Positions 16,307 to 24,719 of a stretch of DNA of 57,746 nucleotides are shown piece by piece. Source of the DNA: Chitiniphilus eburneus. Its GTDB lineage: Bacteria > Pseudomonadota > Gammaproteobacteria > Burkholderiales > Chitinibacteraceae. How positions within the stretch are numbered: the stretch's first letter is position 1; every line of letters starts with the position of its first letter. The stretch covers positions 1 through 57,746 of the forward strand of contig NZ_SUMF01000022.1 in the NCBI RefSeq assembly GCF_005048205.1, in the 5' to 3' direction. The notes beneath the pieces are model-generated. The model saw nothing but the letters and a program-made list of their open reading frames with translations, did not search any database and had not been told where the DNA came from. Both the position numbers and the translations under genes were made by a program.

Positions 16307-18774
16307 CGCGGCAGTGGTTGCGGCAGGCGGATCTTCACGAACTCGCTATCGTCCGGATCGCCCGTGCCGAGATGCCGGCCGACGCTGAACGGGTAGTTAT
16401 TGTCGTCGATGACCAGCAAGGTTTGCGCATCGAGCAGCAGGACGTCCTCAATGGTGTTGAACGGCATGCCGAACGGGTTGCCGAGGGCGATGTCGCCAGG
16501 CTTGCCACCCGCGGTAATGCCCTGTGGATCGGCGATCTTCATCAGGTCCACCAGTTGGGTCTTGGTGACGGTTTCGCCGTTGCCGCCCAGTTTGATCCGG
16601 TAGAGCTTCTTGTGTCCGTTCGGGTCTCCCTGGCTGGGGTCGCGCTCGATGACGATGCCTTCGGTGGCATTGATCAGGATGAAGTCGCCGATATTGGTGC
16701 CTCGGTCTTCCAGCCGGTATTTCATCGTGACCCCGGTATAGCTGCGGCTGGCGATGTCGAACTCGTGGATCAGCAGCGTCTTGGCGTCGTCGCCGTGCAA
16801 CGGTTGCTCCAGCAAGGGATAGAGCTTCTTGCCGTCCGGGCTGATCGCCATGCCTTCGAAGCCGCCGGAACGCTTGGCGCGGAATGGATCGGTGAGCGCC
16901 GTGCTGCGATAGGGCCAGTACAGGCCGGCCATCCATGGCGTGTTGCCGCCGCCTTCGCCCTGCATGTTGGTGCCGTCGTCGCTGTCCGGCCCGTTGTAGA
17001 TCGGGAAGTCGCCGAACAGGTAGACGGTGCGGATGGCGGGAAACTGCGCCTGCACCCGGATCAGCGTGCGGAAGTCGAAGCTCTGGATGTCGGCGCGCGC
17101 TTCCAGATGGTTGGCGACGATGACGCCGGCCACGGTGTCGGCCATGGTCTGGGCGTCGGTGGTGCGATCGCGATAGACGTTGCCGTGCCCATCCTGGTCG
17201 CTACGCGGGTTGAGCTTGGTTTCGATGTTGAACCGCACGCGCTCGGCGTTTTTGGCCCGCTTTGCGGCTTCCGCATGCCCCTTGCCGGCTCCGGTGCGGT
17301 AGTACGCCACATAGGCGTTCACCAGGTCGAACACGTCCTGCAAGGTGGGCGGTACGTACAGGCTGGCATAGCCTCGGGCGGTGGCCAGTTGTGCCGCCAC
17401 GGGGGAGAGCGCCGGATCGTTGAGCTGGCTGGGACCACGGAACAGTTTGTCGCAGATGAAGGTGGACTGGATCTGCGCCTGGGTCAGCGCGTGGATCAGT
17501 TGTTCATCGGCGAATGCGTACGGTGTGCCGTCGGTACGGCGGCATTTCTGCGATTCGATATAGGGATCGTGCTTGAGCACCACCTGACCGTCCCGGGTGA
17601 TGCCGGTATCGAGTTCCAGCGTGCTCATCAGGTTATCGAGTGCGACTTCCATCGCGGGCAGGGTGTTTTCCGGCCGCAGGTCGCGTCCGCCGCGATGGCC
17701 CTGCGCATCGAATTTCTTCGGGTCGATCAGGCCATCGGCATCCAGGTAGTCACCGGCCTTGCCGTCCCCATTGGCATCGAACGCCGCCACGGCCTGCCAC
17801 AGCAGGTCCGGCCGATCCGAGATGATGCCGCTGACCCCGGCCTTGAGCAGCGTGTCCATTTCTTCCCGGGTGTCCACTGTCCATGTCACTACCGGAAACC
17901 CGGCGGCTTTGAGCAAGGCTAGGTCGTGGATGTCGCTGGCGGCGCCGGCCAGGTCGGCGGGGGTGTTCGCACCGCGGGCGTAATGCGCATCGGGGCTGGA
18001 TTTCACGCCATTGGCGTCGTACTTCAGTTCGACGTAGTAGGGCGAGAACACCGGCGGGCGTGTGGCGCCATGGTCGAAGGCGTGCTGGCGCACCGCATTC
18101 ATGATGCGCAGTGCCGCGGTTTCCTCATGCGCGGGGTTCTGCGGGGAGCGGATGGTTTTGCCGGGCTGCGAGAAGTCGGGCAGGGGAATGGGCGGCTCCA
18201 GCAGGATGCCGTCGGCGTCGGTATGCAGCAGGAAAGGCCCGAACTCGTCGCCGAACCACAGCGTTCCGTCCGGGGCGCGCTGCATCGATTCGATGTCGAA
18301 GTCGGCGCCCGTCAGCACCCGGTCGGCGCTGAAGTGATGCACGATGGGAAAGGGCACCTGTTTGCCGGGATCGCGTAATTCGATATGGCCTTCCACCGTG
18401 ACGCCACCCGTTGCACCGGCCTGGAAGTCGGGGCGCACTTTGTAGACGCGCAGGTTGAAGTCGGCGGAGTTTTCCAGCGCGCCATAGCCATTGTCGGCCA
18501 TCACCCAGAAGGCGCCGCCACCGGCGTCGAGCACGGCGGAAAATCCCTGGACCGGCTGGCCATCGAATGGCGCGGTTCGGCCGTTCAGATTGCCGGAGAG
18601 GTACTGGCCGGAGCGGGGGCCCGCGGCCAGGGTGTCGGCTGGCAGCACGGCCCGGCCCGTCACTGTGGGTTCGAGCGGATCGGGCACATCGCTGTCGCTA
18701 TTGCATGCGGCCAGCAGGAGTGAAGCCCCGACGGCGAACAGGATCGGGGCGGAACAGAAACGGAAAGCAGGCAT
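16303..18774 (-). CDS. Lipoprotein with interleaved phytase-like and glycerophosphodiesterase domains
   Basis: The 823-residue product starts with a lipoprotein signal (MPAFRFCSAPILFAVGASLL, lipobox LAAC, Cys24). Residues about 55-255 look like the first half of the 'esterase-like activity of phytase' domain (GFSAVLDAGGGAFWVMADNG, FDIESMQRAPDGTLWFGDEF). Residues 278-330 carry a GDPD C-terminal segment (FPVVTWTVDTREEMDTLL, GVSGIISDRPDLL). A Ca-binding-type loop DANGDGKAGDYLDADG follows, then a GDPD N-terminal catalytic part: GHRGGRDLRPENT (359-371), ELD (387-389) and KHDP (401-404). From about 635 to the end (GGFEGMAISPDGKKLYPLLE, GDIALGNPFGMPFNTIEDVL) it returns to the phytase-like domain. 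Expected action is on phosphodiesters or phosphomonoesters at the outer membrane or periplasm. GGAG precedes the ATG. The stop codon comes from repeat element D. Confidence 0.8.
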   Translation of the reverse strand: MPAFRFCSAPILFAVGASLLLAACNSDSDVPDPLEPTVTGRAVLPADTLAAGPRSGQYLSGNLNGRTAPFDGQPVQGFSAVLDAGGGAFWVMADNGYGALENSADFNLRVYKVRPDFQAGATGGVTVEGHIELRDPGKQVPFPIVHHFSADRVLTGADFDIESMQRAPDGTLWFGDEFGPFLLHTDADGILLEPPIPLPDFSQPGKTIRSPQNPAHEETAALRIMNAVRQHAFDHGATRPPVFSPYYVELKYDANGVKSSPDAHYARGANTPADLAGAASDIHDLALLKAAGFPVVTWTVDTREEMDTLLKAGVSGIISDRPDLLWQAVAAFDANGDGKAGDYLDADGLIDPKKFDAQGHRGGRDLRPENTLPAMEVALDNLMSTLELDTGITRDGQVVLKHDPYIESQKCRRTDGTPYAFADEQLIHALTQAQIQSTFICDKLFRGPSQLNDPALSPVAAQLATARGYASLYVPPTLQDVFDLVNAYVAYYRTGAGKGHAEAAKRAKNAERVRFNIETKLNPRSDQDGHGNVYRDRTTDAQTMADTVAGVIVANHLEARADIQSFDFRTLIRVQAQFPAIRTVYLFGDFPIYNGPDSDDGTNMQGEGGGNTPWMAGLYWPYRSTALTDPFRAKRSGGFEGMAISPDGKKLYPLLEQPLHGDDAKTLLIHEFDIASRSYTGVTMKYRLEDRGTNIGDFILINATEGIVIERDPSQGDPNGHKKLYRIKLGGNGETVTKTQLVDLMKIADPQGITAGGKPGDIALGNPFGMPFNTIEDVLLLDAQTLLVIDDNNYPFSVGRHLGTGDPDDSEFVKIRLPQPLPR

Positions 18775-19210
18775 GGCAACTCCGGGGAGGAAGGGTCCGG
18801 AGCGATCTTGGTGCAGGGCTTTGACAGCACTGTGACGTATCTGGCTGCACGGGTGACGGATGGCGCGGCGGTTTCGGATAAATCTTATGGAACAATGGTT
18901 TGAGTGAAGTGGGACCGCGTGGTGTGGTGACAATTGGCAGCCTGGCGCAGACAAACAGCAAGCTGTGACCAGCTATCGTTCAGGCAGGATATGGTGGCAA
19001 GCGGGCGCTCGGTAACAATAGTTTTCCGGAAAAAGAGTCTTCGAATTGATTTCGCCGCTTAATCGTGCTCAGCACGGTATCCGGGGTAACCGCGTGTAAT
19101 GCGTTGTGTGGTTTTTTATACACTGGCTTTTCCCCCGCTTGGATTGTGCTAATAATGCCTCTACGCTTCATAAGCAATTTCTTGTCACCCTTATAAAGAG
19201 GTACCAGTAA
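18775..19210. promoter_or_regulatory. Divergent upstream region
   Basis: About 435 bases between divergent genes, with the right part (19020-19200) AT-richer. TAATAAT at 19150-19156, preceded by TGTGC, could be an extended -10 for the gene at 19211; no good -35 is seen. RBS AGAGG lies at about 19197. No small gene or RNA is evident in the remainder. Confidence 0.4.
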
Positions 19211-19546
19211 ATGTCCAAGATCCTCACAGCCCTGCTCGCCGGTGTGTTTGCTTTGTCGATTGCTGCTTGCAGCAAGCAAGAGCCTCAAGCCGCCGACGGC
19301 GCCCAAGGCGAACTGGCTACTCAGCCGCAAGCTGGTGACGGCGCCGAAGGCGAAAACGCCACCCAGCCGCAAGCTGGTGACGGTGCCGAAGGCGAGAACG
19401 CCACCAAGCCGCAAGCTGGTGACGGCGCTGAAGGCGAAAATGCCACCAAGCCGCAAGCTGGTGACGGCGCTGAAGCCGAAACCGCCACCAAGCCGCAAGC
19501 TGGTGACGGCGCCGAGCCGGAAAAGGCTACCAAGCCGGCCCAGTAA
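19211..19546 (+). CDS. Lipoprotein built of 14-residue tandem repeats
   Basis: A 111-residue protein: lipoprotein signal (MSKILTALLAGVFALSIAAC, Cys20), three residues, then six tandem copies of a 14-residue unit with consensus (K/Q)PQAGDGAEGENAT (residues 24-107) and a KPAQ tail. The first unit and the last two have diverged (EPQAADGAQGELAT, GAEAETAT, GAEPEKAT). The repeat is acidic, flexible and without hydrophobic core, so the protein is likely a disordered tether anchored in the outer or inner membrane. No enzymatic function is suggested. Its own terminator follows, then another lipoprotein gene. Confidence 0.85.
   Translation: MSKILTALLAGVFALSIAACSKQEPQAADGAQGELATQPQAGDGAEGENATQPQAGDGAEGENATKPQAGDGAEGENATKPQAGDGAEAETATKPQAGDGAEPEKATKPAQ
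19280..19531 (+). repeat. Six 42-bp tandem repeats inside the lipoprotein gene
   Basis: Units start at 19280, 19322, 19364, 19406, 19448 and 19490 and share CCGCAAGCTGGTGACGGCG. Because the unit length is a multiple of three, copy-number change keeps the frame. Units 2-4 are nearly identical at DNA level, which points to recent duplication. Confidence 0.9.
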
Positions 19547-19590
19547 TCGCCGGCAGGCGCGGCTTGCCACGGTGCAGGTCGCCGCTTATA

Positions 19591-19621
19591 AAAAAGGACA
19601 GAATTCAATTCTGTCCTTTTT
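19591..19621 (+). terminator. Terminator of the repeat lipoprotein gene
   Basis: Stem AAAAAGGACAGAA/TTCTGTCCTTTTT with a 5-base loop, followed by further T. It ends 27 bases before the next gene. Confidence 0.9.
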
Positions 19622-19647
19622 TTCGTCTTCATTTTCGGGGGAATCGC

Positions 19648-20562
19648 ATGCGCCGTTCTGTCGTGCTGCTGCTGATGGGGGTGCTGGGCCTTGCTGGCTG
19701 CAAAGAGGAAGCGCCGCTTGCCAAGAGTGCCGCGCAAAACGCGGCGCCAGTGAGAAAGGAATTCAAATACCTCTACACGCCGCCCAAGAATCCGGAATTG
19801 CAGAAATACTATGAATGGTTGAAGCAGGAAAACGCTGGAGCCAAGCTCGAGCCGGTGCTCAAGCTGATCAACTGGCCCGCAGGGCTGACCATTGAAACCA
19901 AGGAGTGCGGCGTTTCCAACGCCTACTACTGGCCGGGAAAGGCCGAGATCGTGGTCTGCTATGAGCTGTTCAAGGATTTCCACGATAAATCCGAGACCGA
20001 AATGGCCAAGCGCACGCCGGAATATCGGCGCAAGGTGGCGATTGGCGGGGTGCGCTTCCTGATCCTGCATGAAGTGGGGCATGCGGTTTACGATATTTTC
20101 AAGGTGCCGGTCATTGGCAATCCGGAAGACGCGGCGGATGCATTTGCGCTGTACATGCTGCTGAAATCCAAGGACCCCGAAGTGCACTGGGTACTGCAAG
20201 GGGCCAAGTTCTTTTTCATGAAGAACCATACCGACTTCACCAGTACCTCCGACTTGGAGTTCGGCTCCTTTGCCGATGCGCACCCACTGCATCAGCAACG
20301 TTATTTCAACATGCTGTGCGATGCCTATGGCAGCAGTACCAAGCGCTATGGTTTCCTGGTGGAGAAAGGCTTTTTGCCCAAGGGGCGTGCCGAATCCTGC
20401 CCGCAGGACTGGAAACGCCTGGATTACGCGATGGAAAAGCTGGTGGCGCCGTATTTCGACATGGCGGAAGTCCGGAAACTGCAAAGCAAGAAGTATCCGG
20501 AATTCGAGCCCGAAGCCTACGATGCATCCGCTATCCAGAAAATGCATGGACAGGGAAGTTGA
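19648..20562 (+). CDS. DUF4344 putative metallopeptidase lipoprotein
   Basis: A 304-residue protein with lipoprotein signal MRRSVVLLLMGVLGLAGC (Cys18). The mature part carries the zinc-peptidase motif HEVGH within FLILHEVGHAVYDIFKVP (around residue 147) followed by NPEDAADAFALYML, the arrangement seen in DUF4344. Zinc binding and peptidase activity are inferred from HExxH; the substrate is unknown. The ATG at 19648 sits after GGGGGAAT. The longer frame from 19564 would read through the preceding terminator and is rejected. It is followed by its own terminator. Confidence 0.85.
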   Translation: MRRSVVLLLMGVLGLAGCKEEAPLAKSAAQNAAPVRKEFKYLYTPPKNPELQKYYEWLKQENAGAKLEPVLKLINWPAGLTIETKECGVSNAYYWPGKAEIVVCYELFKDFHDKSETEMAKRTPEYRRKVAIGGVRFLILHEVGHAVYDIFKVPVIGNPEDAADAFALYMLLKSKDPEVHWVLQGAKFFFMKNHTDFTSTSDLEFGSFADAHPLHQQRYFNMLCDAYGSSTKRYGFLVEKGFLPKGRAESCPQDWKRLDYAMEKLVAPYFDMAEVRKLQSKKYPEFEPEAYDASAIQKMHGQGS

Positions 20563-20575
20563 TGGGTGCAGCAAC

Positions 20576-20605
20576 AAAAAAGGCCAGCAGATGCTGGCCT
20601 TTTTT
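20576..20605. terminator. Bidirectional terminator
   Basis: Stem AAAAAAGGCCAGCA/TGCTGGCCTTTTTT with a GA loop, between the convergent DUF4344 and decarboxylase genes; it can serve both strands. Confidence 0.9.
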
Positions 20606-20620
20606 GTCGATCCTCGCCGA

Positions 20621-22891
20621 TCAGGGCTCGGGGCGCACGCAATCGACAAAGTAGCGGAATTCGCCATTCACCTTTTCCGCAACGAGGCCGTGGATATAGG
20701 TTTCGAATCCCGGGAAGCGGGCATTGAATTCGCGCACGAACCGCAGGTAATCGACGATGGTGGCGTTGAAGACCTCCCCCGGGATCAGCAACGGAATCCC
20801 GGGCGGATAGGGCGTGAACATCACGGCGGTGATCCGGCCTTCCAGCTCATCGATCGGCACCCGATCGATCTCGCGATGCGCCATCTTTGAAAACGCTTTG
20901 GCGGGCTTCATGGCCGGCGTCATGTCGGACAGGTACATCTCGGTAGTCAACCGCGCCACGTCACGCGCTTTGTAGATGCCATGGATCTGTTGGCACAGAT
21001 CCTTCAGGCCGATGCGTTCGTACTGCGGAAACTGCGCCACGAATTCCGGCAGGATGCGCCACAGCGGCGCGTTCTTATCGTAGTCGTCCTTGAACTGCTG
21101 CAAAGCGGTCAGCAACGTGTTCCAGCGGCCCTTGGTAATGCCGATGGTGAACATGATGAAGAATGAATACAGGCCGGTTTTTTCGATCACGACGCCGTGT
21201 TCGGCCAGATACTTGCTCACGATGCCCGCCGGAATGCCGGTCTCGGCAAAATCGCCATCGACGTTCAGCCCCGGCGTAAGCACCGTGGCCTTGATCGGGT
21301 CGAGCAGGTTGAAGCCTTCGGCCACGTCGCCAAAGCCGTGCCAGTTTTCGCCGGACTTCAGCATCCAGGCATCGCGGTGATCCAGGCCTTCGTCGGTAAG
21401 ATCATCCGGCCCCCATACCTTGAACCACCAGTCGTCGCCGTATTCCTCGTCCACCTTGCGCATGGCACGGCGGAAATCCAGCGCTTCGGTGAGCGATTCT
21501 TCGACCAGGGCGGTGCCCGCCGGCGCTTCCATCATCGCCGCCGCCACGTCGCACGAAGCGATGATGGCGTACTGCGGGCTGGTGGAGGTATGCATCAGGT
21601 AGGCTTCGTTGAAGATATCGCGGTCCAGCCGGTTGTGTTCCGCATCCTGCACCAGGATTTGCGAAGCCTGGGAAATGCCCGCCAGCAACTTGTGCGTGGA
21701 CTGGGTGGAGAACACCATCGAAGTCTGGCAGCGCGGTCGGCCCTCGCCAATAGCGTGGTAATCCCCATAAAAATCGTGGAACGCCGCGTGCGGCAGCCAT
21801 GCCTCGTCGAAATGCAGGGTTTCGATCTTGCCGTCGAGCAGGCCCTTGATCTCCTCGACGTTGTACATGATGCCGTCGTAGGTGGATTGGGTGATCGTCA
21901 GCACACGCGGCTTGGTATCGGGATCTTTTTCCAGCTTTTCGCGGCAGAACGGGTTCGCCAGCATTTTCTGACGGATCGTTTCGGGTTCGAACTCCGAGCG
22001 CGGAATCGGCCCGATGATGCCGTAGTGATTACGGGTGGGCATCAGGAACACCGGCACGGCGCCGGTCATCATGATGGCGTGCAGGATCGACTTGTGGCAG
22101 TTGCGGTCCACCACCACGATATCGCCGGGCGCCACGGTGGAATGCCAGACGATCTTGTTCGAGGTGGAGGTGCCGTTGGTGACGAAGAACAGGTGATCGG
22201 CATTGAAGATGCGCGCCGCATTGCGCTCCGACGCGGCCACGGGGCCGGTATGGTCGAGCAGTTGCCCCAGTTCATCCACTGCATTGCAGACATCGGCGCG
22301 CAACATGTTCTCGCCAAAGAACTGATGGAACATCTGCCCGACAGGGCTTTTCAAAAAAGCCACGCCGCCGGAGTGCCCCGGGCAATGCCATGAATACGAG
22401 CCATCCTGCGCGTAATGGGTGAGCGCGCGGAAGAAGGGTGGTGCCAGGCTGTCCAGATAGCTTTTGGCCTCGCGGATGATGTGACGCGCCACGAATTCCG
22501 GCGTGTCTTCGTGCATATGGATGAATCCATGCAGTTCACGCAGCACATCGTTGGGGATATGCCGGGCGGTGCGGGTTTCGCCATAGATATACAGCGGGAT
22601 GTCCACATTGCGCCGCCGGATTTCCGCGACGAACGTGCGCAGATGGGCCAGCGCCGATTGCGTCTCCTCCGGGCTGCCCTCGCCGAATTCCTCATCGTCG
22701 ATCGACAGAATGAAACCCGCCGCGCGGCTTTGCTGCTGGGCGAACGAAGTGAGATCGCCATAGCTGGTATAACCCACGACCTCCATCCCCTCGGCCTGAA
22801 TGGCGGCCGCCAGCTCGCGGATACCGGAGCCGCTGGTGTTCTCGGAGCGGAAGTCTTCGTCGATGATGACGAGGGGGAAGTGAAAACGCAT
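20621..22891 (-). CDS. Orn/Lys/Arg decarboxylase (PLP, biodegradative fold)
   Basis: A 756-residue fold-type I PLP enzyme that decarboxylates a basic amino acid, consuming a proton and giving a diamine or agmatine. The order is: N-terminal receiver-like wing domain (MRFHFPLVIIDEDFRSENTS), PLP domain with SYSWHCPGHSGGVAFLKSP, FFVTNGTSTSNKIVWHS, the aspartate stretch LHFDEAWLPHAAFH and the PLP-lysine motif STQSTHKLLAGISQAS, then a C-terminal domain ending near VRPEP. Overall it is close to the LdcA/AdiA/CadA group; which substrate it prefers cannot be told by eye. The start at 22891 matches family N-termini; 22912 would add seven residues. No antiporter gene is adjacent, unlike the classic acid-resistance operons. 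Confidence 0.9.
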   Translation of the reverse strand: MRFHFPLVIIDEDFRSENTSGSGIRELAAAIQAEGMEVVGYTSYGDLTSFAQQQSRAAGFILSIDDEEFGEGSPEETQSALAHLRTFVAEIRRRNVDIPLYIYGETRTARHIPNDVLRELHGFIHMHEDTPEFVARHIIREAKSYLDSLAPPFFRALTHYAQDGSYSWHCPGHSGGVAFLKSPVGQMFHQFFGENMLRADVCNAVDELGQLLDHTGPVAASERNAARIFNADHLFFVTNGTSTSNKIVWHSTVAPGDIVVVDRNCHKSILHAIMMTGAVPVFLMPTRNHYGIIGPIPRSEFEPETIRQKMLANPFCREKLEKDPDTKPRVLTITQSTYDGIMYNVEEIKGLLDGKIETLHFDEAWLPHAAFHDFYGDYHAIGEGRPRCQTSMVFSTQSTHKLLAGISQASQILVQDAEHNRLDRDIFNEAYLMHTSTSPQYAIIASCDVAAAMMEAPAGTALVEESLTEALDFRRAMRKVDEEYGDDWWFKVWGPDDLTDEGLDHRDAWMLKSGENWHGFGDVAEGFNLLDPIKATVLTPGLNVDGDFAETGIPAGIVSKYLAEHGVVIEKTGLYSFFIMFTIGITKGRWNTLLTALQQFKDDYDKNAPLWRILPEFVAQFPQYERIGLKDLCQQIHGIYKARDVARLTTEMYLSDMTPAMKPAKAFSKMAHREIDRVPIDELEGRITAVMFTPYPPGIPLLIPGEVFNATIVDYLRFVREFNARFPGFETYIHGLVAEKVNGEFRYFVDCVRPEP

Positions 22892-23146
22892 GCCAGTGTC
22901 CTTTAAAAGCAATGCACGAGCTGCGCTTGGGGCACGGCGGAAGCGTATAGGTTCAATCCGACCGGCTTGAGGCGCTGGGAAGAGGGCGCTTTGCGCCGCG
23001 GTCCGGACAGGGTTTCAGAAAGAAACCCCGCCTCCAGCCGGCCTCGAACGTCCCGCGAAGGGGCGAATGATAGCTACTTCTAACCAAGACGGGAATGCTT
23101 TCCTTCGGAGGACCGCATTTCATTTTTCTTTCAAGAAAATACTGTA
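22892..23146. other. Intergenic region, nothing recognised beyond a small hairpin
   Basis: Between the prepilin operon and the decarboxylase gene. GGGTTTC (23010-23016) pairs with GAAACCC (23022-23028), without a T-run. It probably includes the decarboxylase promoter. Confidence 0.35.
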
Positions 23147-23647
23147 CTACAGATTTCCATTCATCGCAGGGTACCCTAATCGCATTGTCACTGCCTGCGT
23201 ATAGTTTTTTCCTTTATACGTCCATGCCGCATTAACCGTCACATCTTTGTAGATAGGAATAGGAAAACTCCCGGAGGCGGAAGCTGTCGCCCCATTTACC
23301 ACGACTGGGTTGGAAAGGGTGTATGCCCCATCGGAAGAAGGCAAGGTTGGCAAGCTGCCACTTAAATAATTTGCGAAACAGCTTTTCGCGCTAAATCCCG
23401 AAGCGCAGGTCATCGAACCATTATCTACTCTGGCACGGCGGATTAGCCACCTACTACGAATCGATTCCAGACGTGTATTCAATATCTTAATTGCCTCGAG
23501 CCGTTGTTTGCTCAATGCCGTATCTTCAAGTTTTGCCGCTTGAAATCTGCCCACCACTAACAGGCCGCTGCTGAGAATGACTACGGCAATTAACGCCTCT
23601 ATTAAAGAAAACCCTTTTTGACTAGAGTGCATGATAGAACCACCCAT
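23147..23647 (-). CDS. pilV: Type IV minor pilin, PilV-like
   Basis: A 166-residue prepilin. A short basic leader ends at the prepilin peptidase site KG|FSLIEALIAVVIL, giving the usual Glu at position +5 and a hydrophobic N-terminal helix for pilus packing. The body is beta-rich with a Cys pair (SMTCASGFSAKSCFANYL). Position as last gene of the prepilin operon, together with the leader type, argues for PilV. ATG 23647 starts one base after the pilX stop and has GGGGG upstream; ATG 23632 would leave the shorter leader MHSSQKG. Minor pilins prime pilus assembly. Confidence 0.75.
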   Translation of the reverse strand: MGGSIMHSSQKGFSLIEALIAVVILSSGLLVVGRFQAAKLEDTALSKQRLEAIKILNTRLESIRSRWLIRRARVDNGSMTCASGFSAKSCFANYLSGSLPTLPSSDGAYTLSNPVVVNGATASASGSFPIPIYKDVTVNAAWTYKGKNYTQAVTMRLGYPAMNGNL

Positions 23648-23648
23648 A

Positions 23649-24719
23649 CTAAACCCCCGAATCAATCCAGCTGGAATTGACTAATTCATATTTCGGAGGA
23701 AATATTTGATTTTGCAACGTCTTGACTACGTCCGGGTTCCATGTGAAAACAAACGAACCAGTTGCGTCAAATTTTCCGGATTGGTTGAGTACTTGCCCAT
23801 TGACAGTCATTGTCCCAAATACACTCAAGGAGGTTGTGTTTCCCACCACCAAGACGATTCCCCATACTGTTGCGACACTGGATTGCGGTGATGCAGCGTC
23901 CACGATAACTAAAACTGGATTTGCCGCAGTCCCATAAGTTCCATTCAAGGAACTGTTTGCATAAATAATCCCCGAATTGCACTGTGTTCCGGAAACACAA
24001 CCCCCAGTAGAACGAGTTGCTTCGGATTTTAAGGTGTTAGCATCTTTCCCAAAAAAATAATTGGTAAAAGTATCAGGGCTGGCAGAAGCTGCTTTCAAGG
24101 CAGTATCATTAATAGTTTCAGTGCCGTTAATGGCGATCGATGATGCGGATACAGTGTCGCCCCCTGACACGACGGCGGGCTTGTTAAAAGGAGGGACAGT
24201 ACTCCCATTTACCTGGACAGAGCCCTTTATTGTTGTGCAGGAATTTCCACAAATCAGCGCGCCATCGCGAATCAAAATTTCTTTGATAAGAATTACTTGT
24301 GTGGCTACTGCAATGTTTTCCCAAGTATCCACATTTCCAGAATAATAAGATTTGGAAGGGCAGCCATCGGCACAGCCATAACTGACCAATTTATACATGC
24401 TGCTTCCTAAATTTTGAATGGATACTTTGTATCCCCAGTTATTTCCCGCGTCATGGTTTTCAAGAATGGCCGTGGAATAGCTGCTGACGCTGCTTTGTTT
24501 AGATACCAAGCGGCCTATCATTTCCCCCAAACCATTTTGGGCTGCTTGCCGTGCCAGGCTGTTATGCAGCTCATTTCTTGTAGCAAGCTGCTCAAAGTGA
24601 GCACTTCGGCTTGAAAGCAAAGCGGTCAAGGAGATTACTACTAGCAAGAAAATTGCTGTTGCCAGTACGAGAATGCCGTTTTGCTTCTTTAGCCCGGCTT
24701 TAAATAGGCCTCTATTCAT
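23649..24719 (-). CDS. pilX: PilX-like pilus assembly protein, large
   Basis: 356 residues, long for PilX (about 160-200). The N-terminus fits the PilX type: KKQNGILVLATAIFLLVVIS followed by LTALLSSRSAHFEQLATRNE; there is no classical Glu5, as in other PilX/GspK-type proteins. The rest is a large Ser/Thr/Gly/Asn-rich beta domain with several Cys (YGCADGCPSKSYY, LICGNSCTTIKGSV, GGCVSGTQCNSG). It overlaps pilW by four bases (ATGA). The large C-terminal domain could be tip-exposed; that is inference from other minor pilins. Confidence 0.65.
   Translation of the reverse strand: MNRGLFKAGLKKQNGILVLATAIFLLVVISLTALLSSRSAHFEQLATRNELHNSLARQAAQNGLGEMIGRLVSKQSSVSSYSTAILENHDAGNNWGYKVSIQNLGSSMYKLVSYGCADGCPSKSYYSGNVDTWENIAVATQVILIKEILIRDGALICGNSCTTIKGSVQVNGSTVPPFNKPAVVSGGDTVSASSIAINGTETINDTALKAASASPDTFTNYFFGKDANTLKSEATRSTGGCVSGTQCNSGIIYANSSLNGTYGTAANPVLVIVDAASPQSSVATVWGIVLVVGNTTSLSVFGTMTVNGQVLNQSGKFDATGSFVFTWNPDVVKTLQNQIFPPKYELVNSSWIDSGV

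Noticed and set aside
16318-17922. A 534-codon plus-strand frame opposite the phytase/GDPD gene
   Set aside because: Antisense of a gene with clear domains and a lipoprotein signal; the composition is typical of a GC-rich shadow frame.
19321-20667. A long minus-strand frame with repeated AFSPSAPSPACG units
   Set aside because: It is the reverse reading of the 42-bp repeats and of the DUF4344 gene, and runs through two terminators.
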